This document shows positions 24,400-34,653 of a stretch of 64,000 bases of DNA, piece after piece; the stretch's first letter is position 1; each line of letters begins with the position of its first letter. The position numbers and the translations under genes were made by a program. A model generated the notes under the pieces. That model ran no database searches. It was not told the origin of the DNA and worked only from the letters and a program-made list of their open reading frames with translations. Origin of the DNA: Rhizorhabdus phycosphaerae (lineage in GTDB: Bacteria > Pseudomonadota > Alphaproteobacteria > Sphingomonadales > Sphingomonadaceae); assembly GCF_011044255.1 (NCBI RefSeq), contig NZ_CP049107.1, positions 2,133,501-2,197,500 on the forward strand. The letters are read 5' to 3'.

Positions 24400-26418
24400 T
24401 CAGGCGGCGGCCATTTCCCGGCGCCGCCGCGCGGTCGCCTCGACATTGACGACCAGCTGTTCGGGCGCGTTGATCGGATCGCCCTCGATCACGACGCCAT
24501 AGTCGCGATAGGCGCCCTCGATCGTCACATATTCGTCGCGCACGTCGCGTTTCACCCGCTCCGGATCGCGCGCCAGCGGGTTACCCCAGCCGCCGCCGCC
24601 CCCGGTCTGGAAGCGGAACGCCCCGCCGGCCTTGACCGCCCAGGATTTGCGCGAGGCGTAGTAATAATAGCGCCCATTCGGATCGACGCGCTTGGTTTCC
24701 GGGTCGAGCAGCCCGACCACGGGCACCGATTGGGCGAGGATGGAGTCGTCGGCCGGCAGCAGCGGGCCGAGGCCAGCACCCCCTTCCTCTTCCCCGGGAA
24801 ACAGCCAGCAGGCCTGCGTCGTGCCCGGCCGCCCGCCATAGACGCCGATCCCGCTCGGCTCCTTGGCGTGCAGGGCGATCGAAAGATGCTCGCCATCGGC
24901 CAGCCACAGCGTGTCGCGCCGGACCGCCGCGCCGCCGCGATTCTCGCCCGGCCCGGCTGTGTCGGCGACATATTCCTTGCGCATCACGACCACCGGCACG
25001 TCGGACTCGACCGCCTCGGTCGCGGGGTCGAGATTGTTGCTGACGTGGAAGACGGTGTAGCTGTCGCCATCGCCGGCCTTGGTCCCGCCCCACGGGCCAT
25101 GTTCGCCGCCGCAGTTGCCGACCGTCAGCCAGGGCTGCCCCGACTTGGTCAGGCCGCTGCCATTGTGCAGCATCAGTGAGCCATAATCGCCGCCGATGGC
25201 GTCCTCGCCCAGCACCGGAGCCAGCGCCTTGTAGATGGCGAGCAGCACCGTGATCGAGGCTTCCCAATACATGAAGATCGGCCCGCCGGGCGGCGTCGCG
25301 CTGCAGAAGGTGCCGGGCGGAATGACGACGTCGATGTTGCGGAAGCAGCCCGACGACAGCGGGCTCTGCTGTTCGATCAGCATCTTCAGCGCGACGCCCG
25401 CGGCCGCCTTCACGTCGAGCGGGCCGCAATTGATGCTGGCGCGGGCCTGCGGCGAGGTGCCGGTGAAATCCAGCTCGATATTGTCGCCATATTTGGTGAG
25501 CTTGAGCTTCAGCCGATAATCGCGCGTATCGTCGACGCCATCGGCATCGATGCCGTCCTCGGCCTCGTACACCCCATCGGGTATCTTGGTCCGGATCGCC
25601 TCGCGCATCGAGTCCGCCGAGACGTCGCAGCTGTAGCGGATCGCGCCGAGATAGGCGTCGATGCCATAGCGCTCGATGCTTTCGAGCAGCAGGCGCTCGC
25701 CGAGCAGCAGGCTCTGATAGAGCGAGCGGATGTCGGGCAGCAGCAGCTCGCCATAACGCGCATTGTCGAAGATGAAGTTGAACGCCGACCGCACCGGCTT
25801 GTCGTCGCGGTAGAGCAGCGTCGGCGAGATCACGAGGCCGTTCTCGTAGACATTCTTCTTGTTGCCGCTGAACCCCCCGGCGACGACGCCGCCCATGTCG
25901 AGCTGGTGCGCGCGGATCGTCACGAAGGCGACCGCCTTGCCCCGGTAGAAGACCGGGCGAATGAAGCTGACGTCGTTGACGTGAAGCCCCGTGCGGTAGG
26001 GGTCGTTGGCGATGATGACGTCGCCGGGCCGGAGATTCTCCGGGCCGAACTCCTCGATCGTGTTGCGGATGCCCTCGGGCATGGTGAACATGAAGATCGA
26101 CAGGCTGTCCGATCCGGTGCTCATCGGATAATTCATGTCGCGCGGACCCGATATGGTCGCGGCGAAATCATACCAGTCACGCAGGATCATCGAGAAAGCG
26201 GTGGTGAGCAGCACCGTGCTCATATGCTTGACCACATAGCGCATGCGGCTGGCGAGGATCGACGCGGTGAAGCGGTCGGTCTTGTAGCGAGCGAGGAACT
26301 GCTCGTCGGTCAGTGCGCGCAGCGGCAGATCGTCGAAAGACAATGCGGCGGGCGTCTGCGCCGATGGTTCGTCGCGATCCCTGGGCGCCGCGAGGGTATC
26401 CGTGATGGAAGAAGCCAT
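24400..26418 (-). CDS. HyuB/acetone-carboxylase-alpha-like protein
   Basis: A 672-residue member of the hydantoinase B/oxoprolinase family. The central region holds RPGDVIIANDPYRTGLHVNDV, a signature of the family, and the C-terminal region holds RGGAAVRRD and GGGGGWGNPLARDPE. The family works with a HyuA-type ATPase partner, encoded upstream here, in ATP-dependent hydrolysis of cyclic amides (hydantoins, oxoproline) or in carboxylation of ketones. The separate large and small subunits fit either. No third acetone-carboxylase gamma subunit of normal size is present, which favours a cyclic-amide or lactam substrate, but this is weak. Confidence 0.82.
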   Translation of the reverse strand: MASSITDTLAAPRDRDEPSAQTPAALSFDDLPLRALTDEQFLARYKTDRFTASILASRMRYVVKHMSTVLLTTAFSMILRDWYDFAATISGPRDMNYPMSTGSDSLSIFMFTMPEGIRNTIEEFGPENLRPGDVIIANDPYRTGLHVNDVSFIRPVFYRGKAVAFVTIRAHQLDMGGVVAGGFSGNKKNVYENGLVISPTLLYRDDKPVRSAFNFIFDNARYGELLLPDIRSLYQSLLLGERLLLESIERYGIDAYLGAIRYSCDVSADSMREAIRTKIPDGVYEAEDGIDADGVDDTRDYRLKLKLTKYGDNIELDFTGTSPQARASINCGPLDVKAAAGVALKMLIEQQSPLSSGCFRNIDVVIPPGTFCSATPPGGPIFMYWEASITVLLAIYKALAPVLGEDAIGGDYGSLMLHNGSGLTKSGQPWLTVGNCGGEHGPWGGTKAGDGDSYTVFHVSNNLDPATEAVESDVPVVVMRKEYVADTAGPGENRGGAAVRRDTLWLADGEHLSIALHAKEPSGIGVYGGRPGTTQACWLFPGEEEGGAGLGPLLPADDSILAQSVPVVGLLDPETKRVDPNGRYYYYASRKSWAVKAGGAFRFQTGGGGGWGNPLARDPERVKRDVRDEYVTIEGAYRDYGVVIEGDPINAPEQLVVNVEATARRRREMAAA

Positions 26419-26462
26419 GCTGTTGTCCTTCGATGGAAGCGCTGCGGATGTTCGGTCTTCGC

Positions 26463-28499
26463 TCAGTCTTTCTCGATGCGGCTGATGTGCAGTTCGCCAT
26501 ATTCGCCGACCACCAGCTTCTGCCCGGGCAGCATGAAGGTCGTCGACGATTCCTCGCGTATGATGGCCGGGCCGACGATCTCGTCGCCGAAGCGGAGCTC
26601 CGCCCGTTGATATTCGTTGGCCGGGATCGGCTGGCTATCGAGATAGTGGAGCTCGATCGTGCGGCTGGGGGTGGGCTGGCCGCTCTCGCGCCTCGGCAGC
26701 TTGGGATAGTCCACCTTGGCCGTGGGGACGAGCGTCTCGATCCGATAGGTGACGCCCTGCACGGGCAGGCCGGGGAAGCGGTTGCCCGAGCGCATCTCAT
26801 AGGTGTCGTGGAAATTGGAGATCATCGTCTCGATGGTCTCGGCCGTGATCGCACCGGGCGGAATGGGGATGAACGGGGTCTCCCAGCTCTGCCCCAGCAA
26901 TCGGCCGTCGAAGGCGCGCACGAAGACGGGATCGGGATGGCGATCCTTGAAGCGCTCGCGCATCTGCGCTTCCATCTCGCTATAGACGCGCTCGATATCC
27001 TCGGCCGCGTCGGGCGTCAGCACCGTATAGGCGCTCCGGCTGTCGCTATAGGTCTGCTCCGAGCTGACGAGGCCGAGGGCCGAGAACAGGCCCGGATGCG
27101 GCGGCACGATCACCTCGGCGGCGTTGACGCGGTCGAGCACCGCCGGGAGCAGCATGGGGCCCGCCGCGCCGAAGGCGACGATGCTGTAGTCGCGCGGATC
27201 GATACCATGCTGAATGGCGACGTTCGTCAGCCCTTCCGCGATATTGTTGATCCCGACATAGAAGGCGTAGCGGATGCGATCCTGCAGCGACAGGGTCGTG
27301 TCGAGCGCTTCGAACGCCTTGAGCGACAGCGATTTGTCGAGCTGCATCCGGCCGCCCGCGAACCTGTCCGGATCGATGATCCCCATCAGCAGGCAGGTGT
27401 CGGTCGCCGCCGGCTGCTGACCGCCTTTGCCGTAGCAGGCCGGCCCCGGATCCGAACCCGCGCTTCCGGGCCCGACCAGCAATTCGCCGGCCGGGCTGAT
27501 CGTAACGAGACTGCCGCCGCCCGCACCGATGCTGGACACCTCGACCGACAGAGCGTTGACGATCAGATCATGCTCCAGCTCGAACGTGGTGTTCACATAG
27601 GGCCGGAAATCGCTGACGAGGCTGATGTCGCAGGATGTGCCGCCGATATCCGCGCAGAGCAGGTTGCTGGTACCGATGAGCCGTCCGAAATGCGCGCTGG
27701 CGATCGTGCCGGCGGCGGGGCCGGCGAAGACGATCTCGAACGGACGCTGCATCGCCACGTCGGCCGCGACCAACTGGGCCGCACAGTTCGCATAATTGAG
27801 TTCGCCCTCGAAACCCAGGTCGCGCAGGCCGTCGTTCAGGCGAAGCGTATAATCGCCGTAGATCAACTGCATGAACACGTCGATCACGGTGGTCGACGCG
27901 CGTGCATATTCCTTGGCCAGCGGGGAAACCTGGCTGGAAATCGAGCAGGGGATATCACCCAACTCCTCGCGCACGATCTCCTTCAGCCGGATCTCGTGCT
28001 GCGGATTGACGTAGGAATTGAGCAGGCAGATCGCGACTGCCGTGACCTCGCACTTGCGCAGCACCCCCAGTTGTTCGCGTGCCTGCGCTTCGTCGAGCGG
28101 GATCAGCACCGAACCGTCGGCGGTGATGCGCTCGGTGATCCCCCGCCGCAGATAGCGCGGCACCAGCGGCTTGGCAGCGTCGCCGAACGGGCGGCGCCAA
28201 TGCGGATTGGTGAGGTCCGCCGTCGGGCGCCAGGTGCGTCCCGCGTCCAATATGTCGCGATGCCCTTCGGTCGCCAGAAAGCCGATCTTAGGCAGGCGGC
28301 GCGTGATGATGGCGTTCAGCCCATGCGTGCTCGCATGGCTGAAAATGTCGGCGTTTTCGACGCCCATTTCCTTGGCGCCGGCCAGCACGCCGCGCTCCGT
28401 GTTCCGGACATCGGTCGAAACCTTCACGGTCCGGATGTCGCCATCCTTGATCGCCACGACGTCCGTGAACGTGCCGCCAACGTCAACACCGATCAACAT
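26463..28499 (-). CDS. HyuA/acetone-carboxylase-beta-like ATPase subunit
   Basis: A 678-residue protein of the ASKHA-fold hydantoinase A family. The N-terminal GVDVGGTFTDVV and the second phosphate loop ICADIGGTSCDISLV bind ATP. The start at ATG 28499 is chosen because GGGGAGG lies six bases upstream; ATG 28505 immediately follows that sequence and is poorly spaced. HyuA phosphorylates the substrate or an intermediate, and HyuB, 44 bases downstream, completes the reaction. An 88-residue unknown protein is encoded just upstream in the same direction. Confidence 0.82.
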   Translation of the reverse strand: MLIGVDVGGTFTDVVAIKDGDIRTVKVSTDVRNTERGVLAGAKEMGVENADIFSHASTHGLNAIITRRLPKIGFLATEGHRDILDAGRTWRPTADLTNPHWRRPFGDAAKPLVPRYLRRGITERITADGSVLIPLDEAQAREQLGVLRKCEVTAVAICLLNSYVNPQHEIRLKEIVREELGDIPCSISSQVSPLAKEYARASTTVIDVFMQLIYGDYTLRLNDGLRDLGFEGELNYANCAAQLVAADVAMQRPFEIVFAGPAAGTIASAHFGRLIGTSNLLCADIGGTSCDISLVSDFRPYVNTTFELEHDLIVNALSVEVSSIGAGGGSLVTISPAGELLVGPGSAGSDPGPACYGKGGQQPAATDTCLLMGIIDPDRFAGGRMQLDKSLSLKAFEALDTTLSLQDRIRYAFYVGINNIAEGLTNVAIQHGIDPRDYSIVAFGAAGPMLLPAVLDRVNAAEVIVPPHPGLFSALGLVSSEQTYSDSRSAYTVLTPDAAEDIERVYSEMEAQMRERFKDRHPDPVFVRAFDGRLLGQSWETPFIPIPPGAITAETIETMISNFHDTYEMRSGNRFPGLPVQGVTYRIETLVPTAKVDYPKLPRRESGQPTPSRTIELHYLDSQPIPANEYQRAELRFGDEIVGPAIIREESSTTFMLPGQKLVVGEYGELHISRIEKD

Positions 28500-28547
28500 A
28501 TGCATCCTCCCCGGAAGAGCGGCCCGTTGCGGGCTCACCTTCTGTCG

Positions 28548-28814
28548 TCAATCGAAGTCCAGCCCGTCGGACAGCAAGGTAATGGGCCCCAGCAGGCGCC
28601 AGGGCTTCCGGCTCACCGTCGCAAGGGTGCGCTGATGCTTGACGACGATGAACCAGCCGCCTTCGCCCAGCACCGGATATTCGAGAAAATCCTCAGGCGT
28701 GGAGCCCGGGAAGTCGGCTTCGAGATCGACTCCGAGCTGTTCCAGATAATCCCGGCTGACAGGGCGCTTCGTAGCGTCCGGACGGAGAAACTCGGCATAT
28801 TCATCCTGCTTCAT
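28548..28814 (-). CDS. Small uncharacterised protein upstream of HyuA-like gene
   Basis: 88 residues, soluble and acidic, starting MKQDEYAEFLRPDATKRPVS and ending LLSDGLDFD. I do not recognise the family. ATG 28814 has GAGAGGA nine bases upstream; an in-frame extension to 29063 is basic and has no usable site. Its product lies where some ATP-dependent carboxylases or hydantoinases have a small third subunit, but it is far shorter than acetone carboxylase gamma and has no cysteine or His cluster. A subunit or assembly factor for HyuAB is the simplest guess. Confidence 0.55.
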   Translation of the reverse strand: MKQDEYAEFLRPDATKRPVSRDYLEQLGVDLEADFPGSTPEDFLEYPVLGEGGWFIVVKHQRTLATVSRKPWRLLGPITLLSDGLDFD

Positions 28815-29122
28815 CGCGCCATTCCTCTCCCGCCTTGGTGGCGACGCCTTATCCGGCGTGCGGCAACTATGCGGCGGGAGCAGCCGTCCGAAAAGCCGAA
28901 ACTCGGAACATGACCTGTGCAAATCTTGCAAAGATGAGACTTGTGCTTGCTCTGGACATCGCGACCGAACATCGCTCTGGGCGAATCCAGGTTCGTGGCG
29001 GCCAACTTGGCGGTCGGGACTTGATCTGCGGCGCGCAATCCGCACCATCGCGCCACGCGTCACGACGATGCCCTCACCTCAGCATGTGAGGCGCGATGGC
29101 GAATGTCAGGAGGGTTAGCAAA
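28815..29122. other. Divergent intergenic region with two inverted repeats
   Basis: 308 bases between the HyuA-side operon and the quinone-reductase gene. ATCTT-GCA-AAGAT (28923-28935) is a perfect interrupted palindrome in an AT-rich patch containing repeated TGCAAA, and is a candidate operator. CCTCAC (29072-29077) pairs with GTGAGG (29086-29091) just before the + strand gene. I see no RNA gene here. Confidence 0.35.
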
Positions 29123-29944
29123 ATGCCGTCCACCGCATCCCCCGCGCCGGCGGCGTCGAGGCATTATCACATCGTCTTCGCCCACCCCGAGCCCCGGTCC
29201 CTGAACGGCTTCCTAAGGGATCGGGCCATCGCCGGGCTAGGCGAGAAGGGGCATGTGGTCACTCAGTCCGATCTCTACGCGATGCAGTTCAAGGCGACCG
29301 CCGACGCGGAGGATTTTCCGTCGCGCGACTTTGCCGACGAGCGCCTGATCTACCATCGTGAATCGGGCATGGCGCAGGCCTCCGGCGCCCAGTTGGAGGA
29401 CATCGCCACCGAACAGGCTCGGCTGCTCGCAGCCGATGCCGTCATCCTCCAATTCCCGCTCTGGTGGTTCTCGATGCCCGCGATCCTGAAAGGCTGGGTC
29501 GACCGGGTGTTCGCCACCGGCTTCGCGATCGGCGTTCCCAAGGAGGGCACGGGGCAATGGCTGCGCTATGGCGAAGGCCTGCTCGCGGGACGTCGCGCGA
29601 TGCTGGCGGTCACCACCGGCGGGCGCGAGGCGCAGTTCGGCGCGCGGGGCATTCACGGACCGATCGATGACCTGCTCTTCCCGATCAACCACGGAATCCT
29701 GCATTATATCGGGCTCGACGTCGTCGCGCCCTGGGTGGCCTTCCAGACGACACGTCTCACGGCAGAAGCGGCGGATATGCTGGCCGCCGATTATGTCGGG
29801 CGGCTGCTGTCGATCTTCGACGCAGCCCCGATCGGCTACCGCAGCGAAAATGGCGGTGACTATGACGACCGCCAGGTCCTGAAGCCCGACATTCCGGGCG
29901 GCACGGGGTTCGCCGCGCATATCGCCCGGCCAGACCAGCGCTAG
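29123..29944 (+). CDS. NAD(P)H:quinone oxidoreductase-like flavoprotein (NQO1/KefF fold)
   Basis: A 273-residue flavodoxin-like enzyme. Residues near the start (HYHIVFAHPEPRSLNGFL) form the FMN/FAD phosphate-binding strand and loop, and the family motif LQFPLWWFSMPAILKGWVDRVF appears near residue 110. Such enzymes reduce quinones or other electrophiles by two electrons. ATG 29123 is chosen because AGGAGGG (29108-29114) is eight bases upstream; ATG 29096 is in frame. It stands alone on the + strand, convergent with the crotonase gene four bases away. Confidence 0.82.
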   Translation: MPSTASPAPAASRHYHIVFAHPEPRSLNGFLRDRAIAGLGEKGHVVTQSDLYAMQFKATADAEDFPSRDFADERLIYHRESGMAQASGAQLEDIATEQARLLAADAVILQFPLWWFSMPAILKGWVDRVFATGFAIGVPKEGTGQWLRYGEGLLAGRRAMLAVTTGGREAQFGARGIHGPIDDLLFPINHGILHYIGLDVVAPWVAFQTTRLTAEAADMLAADYVGRLLSIFDAAPIGYRSENGGDYDDRQVLKPDIPGGTGFAAHIARPDQR

Positions 29945-29948
29945 GCGC

Positions 29949-30710
29949 TCATCCGCCCGAAAGGAAAGACCGCAGGATCGCCAGCGTCTCGGGATTCGCC
30001 GCTCGCCGCGCGATCATGTCGCCCTCGATGTCGAGCTGCGCTTCGAAGCTCCTGTCGCCCCCTTCGCGGGTCAGCTTCTTCAGCGCACCGAGCACGCCCA
30101 CCGGCATGCTGCGCAGCATCGCGACCATCGCTTCGACCTCCTGGTCGAGATCCGCATCCTCGACGACCTTGGTGACGAGGCCTAGCCGCAGGGCCTCCTC
30201 CGATCCGATCGTCTGGTTGAGCGCCATGATGCGAAAAGCCTGAACGGGGCCCACCAGCCGGGGCAGCAGCCAGCTCAGTCCACCGTCGGGGGTAAGGCCG
30301 GATCGCGTATAGCCGCTGTTGAACTTGCCCGACCGCCCGGCAATGATCAGATCGCCGGCCAGCGCGATGCTCATGCCCCCGCCCGCCGCCATGCCGTGCA
30401 GCGCGACCACGACCGGGACCGGCGCATGATGCAGATGGCGGATACCCACATGGAAGAGGTCGGTCATCTCATGGACATGGTCGCGCACCGTGTCGACATG
30501 GGCGAGCATGTCCGCCAGATCGCCGCCGACCGAAAAGAACCGGCCTTTGGCGGTCAGCAGGATCACCTTGACGGCCGGATCGGTCACCGCCTGTCGGGTC
30601 GCCCGCGCGAACGCACGGCAGAAATCGAGCGTGACGGCGTTGCGACCGGCCTCATCCTCGAAAACTATCCGGGCCACGCCCTCGTCGACACTCAGTTGCA
30701 CGCCGCTCAT
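29949..30710 (-). CDS. Enoyl-CoA hydratase/isomerase (crotonase family)
   Basis: A 253-residue crotonase. The oxyanion-hole segments are FFSVGGDLADM and HGMAAGGGMSIALAGDLIIA, with the family-typical trailing helices. Only one clearly acidic catalytic position is evident (D in TPDGGLSWLLPRL), so isomerase or hydratase activity cannot be separated. It is the last gene of the operon that begins with tetR and overlaps the DUF6285 gene by four bases (ATGA at 30707-30710). The upstream frame is open to 30950 but lacks crotonase sequence. Confidence 0.85.
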   Translation of the reverse strand: MSGVQLSVDEGVARIVFEDEAGRNAVTLDFCRAFARATRQAVTDPAVKVILLTAKGRFFSVGGDLADMLAHVDTVRDHVHEMTDLFHVGIRHLHHAPVPVVVALHGMAAGGGMSIALAGDLIIAGRSGKFNSGYTRSGLTPDGGLSWLLPRLVGPVQAFRIMALNQTIGSEEALRLGLVTKVVEDADLDQEVEAMVAMLRSMPVGVLGALKKLTREGGDRSFEAQLDIEGDMIARRAANPETLAILRSFLSGG

Positions 30711-31024
30711 GCCGTTTCTCCAAGATGGCCGGGCTTGGTCACCTGCACCGCAGCGCGCGCTTCCTCGAGCAGCTGATCGAGCAGGCCGTCCCAGTCGCCA
30801 TCGCGTCGGCCGGCGCGAATGTCGGCACAGAGCGCTTCGGCACCGTCCCGGCGGGAGGGACCATAAGCGATCTCCCGCGCGCAGATCCCCAGCAGATAGG
30901 ACGCAACCTGCGCCTTGTACCGGTCTTCGGATGCGAGTTGCGGCTCGCACTCCTTGAGGAAGGCCTGCACCGTCTGGAGGATGTCCGCCATGTCGGGGGA
31001 CTGGGGTCTCAGTGCATCATTCAT
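30707..31024 (-). CDS. DUF6285-type small protein, LvaB-like partner of the adjacent kinase
   Basis: A 105-residue helical protein (DILQTVQAFLKECEPQLASEDRYKAQVASYLLGICARE...). Small proteins of this kind are regularly encoded directly after APH-type phosphotransferases. In the Pseudomonas putida levulinate operon, the small protein LvaB is needed for LvaA to phosphorylate 4-hydroxyacyl-CoA. Here it overlaps the phosphotransferase by eight bases and the crotonase by four. Assignment rests on context, size and recalled resemblance, not on a catalytic motif. Confidence 0.65.
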   Translation of the reverse strand: MNDALRPQSPDMADILQTVQAFLKECEPQLASEDRYKAQVASYLLGICAREIAYGPSRRDGAEALCADIRAGRRDGDWDGLLDQLLEEARAAVQVTKPGHLGETA

Positions 31025-32030
31025 AGCGGCCCGCCAACGTCATCAGCAGATCATATTCGACCAGCGCCGTATTGCGCCCGCAGGCGGCATAGACGAGCCC
31101 GCGCCGCTGCCCCGACACATGGCCGTGATTCTGCATCATGTTGAGCACCGCAAAGCGCACCAGGCCGAAGATTTCCCAGTAGCGGATTTCGTCGGCGTCA
31201 TAGGATCGCCCGCCCGCTGCGCGATAGGCATCGAGCAGGTCCTGCCGGGAAGCCAGGCCGGCAGCGGGGAGGTCGGGCCGCGCGAAGCGCCAGGATCGCG
31301 TGCAGAACCAGCCCAGATCTTCCGCCGGAGACCCCAGATGCGCGCACTCCCAATCGAGCACGCCCGATATGCCCCGCGCCGCGTCGACCATCAGATTGCC
31401 GAGGCGAAAGTCGCCGTGCAGGAAAGCGCGATCACCGGCGGGTGGGCGATGACGCTCCAGCCAGCGAAACCCCGCCTCGATGGCGGGACGGGGCTGGCGA
31501 TAGCCATCATAGAGATCGCGATGCGCGGCTACCGTGTCGACGCTGTCCGCCCGTTGCGCGAGAAAAGCGAAGCCCTCCGACGGGAGAGCGTGAATCCGCG
31601 CCAATATGTCAGCCGCTTCGGCGACGAGCCCTGGCCGCACCGCGTCGAAAGCAGCCCCGGTCTGGATGCGCTTGGGCATCGTCTCGCCCGCCGCGAAGGC
31701 GGTGACGAAGCCGTTTCCCATGCCGTCCGCCGGATCATATTCGAAGATCGGCTCGGGCACGGGCAACCCATGGTCGAAGGCGATCCGCATCGCCCGGAAC
31801 TGATCGCCGGTCGCCAGGAAGGGGCTGTCGGGATCGACATAGGTCTCCTGCCGGGACACGTAGCGCCTGGTCGTTCCCCCATCGACCACATTGAACAAAA
31901 TCGTGCGGTTGATGCCCCCCAGCGTCGGGATTGTGACGTTGGTTACGCTGACGCCGCTACCTAGCCTGCGTCGCACCGCTGCGATCAGATCGGCATGCTG
32001 CGCCGGCAGTTCGGTCGCTTGCGCCGTCAT
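31017..32030 (-). CDS. APH-family phosphotransferase, LvaA/ACAD10-like
   Basis: A 337-residue protein-kinase-like small-molecule kinase. The catalytic loop reads FLHGDFRLGNLM and the metal-binding segment GVLDWECAHLG; the N-lobe has RRYVSRQE at the lysine position region. Bacterial homologues associated with acyl-CoA dehydrogenases phosphorylate 4-hydroxyacyl-CoAs, as in levulinate breakdown and human ACAD10/11. The start at 32030 shares one base with the stop of the upstream gene (TGATG), so they are tightly coupled. Context with acyl-CoA genes makes antibiotic resistance unlikely. Confidence 0.8.
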   Translation of the reverse strand: MTAQATELPAQHADLIAAVRRRLGSGVSVTNVTIPTLGGINRTILFNVVDGGTTRRYVSRQETYVDPDSPFLATGDQFRAMRIAFDHGLPVPEPIFEYDPADGMGNGFVTAFAAGETMPKRIQTGAAFDAVRPGLVAEAADILARIHALPSEGFAFLAQRADSVDTVAAHRDLYDGYRQPRPAIEAGFRWLERHRPPAGDRAFLHGDFRLGNLMVDAARGISGVLDWECAHLGSPAEDLGWFCTRSWRFARPDLPAAGLASRQDLLDAYRAAGGRSYDADEIRYWEIFGLVRFAVLNMMQNHGHVSGQRRGLVYAACGRNTALVEYDLLMTLAGRYE

Positions 32031-33034
32031 CAGATCGGCCAGCCGACCAGTCGGCCGTCGTCGACCCGCTCGATATATTCGACCATCCCCCAGCATTCCT
32101 CGCCATCCCAGCGATAGCGGGCATTGGCCTCGACGATGCGCGACATCAGCGTGACGTCGCCGTCCTTCCGCCGGTTGCGCAGCGGAGCCGCGGTGACGAT
32201 CTCGATGTCGATGCGCTCCGACCGGGTCGCCGTCCGCACCGCGATGCCGATCCTGGTGGGTTCCTTGTTGTCGTCCCAGTCGGTGACGACGGACAGGTCC
32301 ATCACATCATGATATTCGCCGTCGATCAGCAGCGCACCCTCCGATCGCCCGATGCCGTCGGGGGAGAATATCTTCAGCAGGCTCGCCCCCCTGCCACTCG
32401 GCCAGGTCGCCATGAACAGCCGGTGGATGAACAGATTCTGCCAGTAGCGCGGCCCCCAGCTATGGTCGCGCCAGCCGAAGCCATCCACCTCCCAGCGCTC
32501 GTCGCCGATGACGACATGGCCGGTCACGACGCTGTGCTGGTTGAAATGTCCGCGAGAGAAATCCCGGCCGTACATGGTGCGCACATCGTCGCGGGTCGGC
32601 TCTCCACCATGGAGCGGCCAGGCCGATTTATGGTCCCAGACGATGTCGGCCTGCGCGCGATCCGCCTTCTCGAACAGGGTCGACGGGTCGCGGAGCATGT
32701 TGCGATCGCTCAGCACCATGATCTCGCCGACATAGCTGTGCCGCAGATGGCGGAAGGGCTCGACGATATCGACCTTCAGGCCGTCCGCGTCGAACACTGC
32801 ATTGGTCGATATGCTCGGGCGGCCGAAGGCGCAGGCGATCCGTCCATCGGGCAGATAAAGCACGACCGACTTTTCGGCATAGCCCTCGTTGACACGATTG
32901 CCGACGCGCATCCAGCCGCCGACCCCGGTCTTTCGATCGAACGCGTTGGTATAGATGCTCTCGTTATAGTTGACCGCAGCGTCCGGCGTATGGGCGAACT
33001 CGTCGCTCGGAAGCAGTCGAAAATCGTCGGACAT
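32030..33034 (-). CDS. Lipocalin/CrtC-like protein (DUF7064-like), function unknown
   Basis: A 334-residue soluble protein with two beta-rich halves, with residues such as GWMRVGNRVNEGYAEKSVVLYLPDG in the first half and GFGWRDHSWGPRYWQNLF in the second. The paired-domain architecture with HSWG recalls hydroxyneurosporene-synthase/AttH-like hydratases and the DUF7064/7065 proteins. ATG 33034 follows AAGGAG by six bases; an in-frame ATG at 33064 is inside the preceding gene's end. Located between the carboxylase beta subunit and the kinase, it may hydrate or otherwise process an acyl-CoA intermediate, which is only context inference. Confidence 0.55.
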   Translation of the reverse strand: MSDDFRLLPSDEFAHTPDAAVNYNESIYTNAFDRKTGVGGWMRVGNRVNEGYAEKSVVLYLPDGRIACAFGRPSISTNAVFDADGLKVDIVEPFRHLRHSYVGEIMVLSDRNMLRDPSTLFEKADRAQADIVWDHKSAWPLHGGEPTRDDVRTMYGRDFSRGHFNQHSVVTGHVVIGDERWEVDGFGWRDHSWGPRYWQNLFIHRLFMATWPSGRGASLLKIFSPDGIGRSEGALLIDGEYHDVMDLSVVTDWDDNKEPTRIGIAVRTATRSERIDIEIVTAAPLRNRRKDGDVTLMSRIVEANARYRWDGEECWGMVEYIERVDDGRLVGWPI

Positions 33035-33044
33035 GAGCCGCTCC

Positions 33045-34652
<1,608 letters not shown>

Positions 34653-34653
34653 G

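Noticed and set aside
26433-28913. 826-residue ORF antisense to the HyuA-like gene
   Set aside because: Explained by third-position GC bias opposite a strongly coding gene; no recognisable domains.
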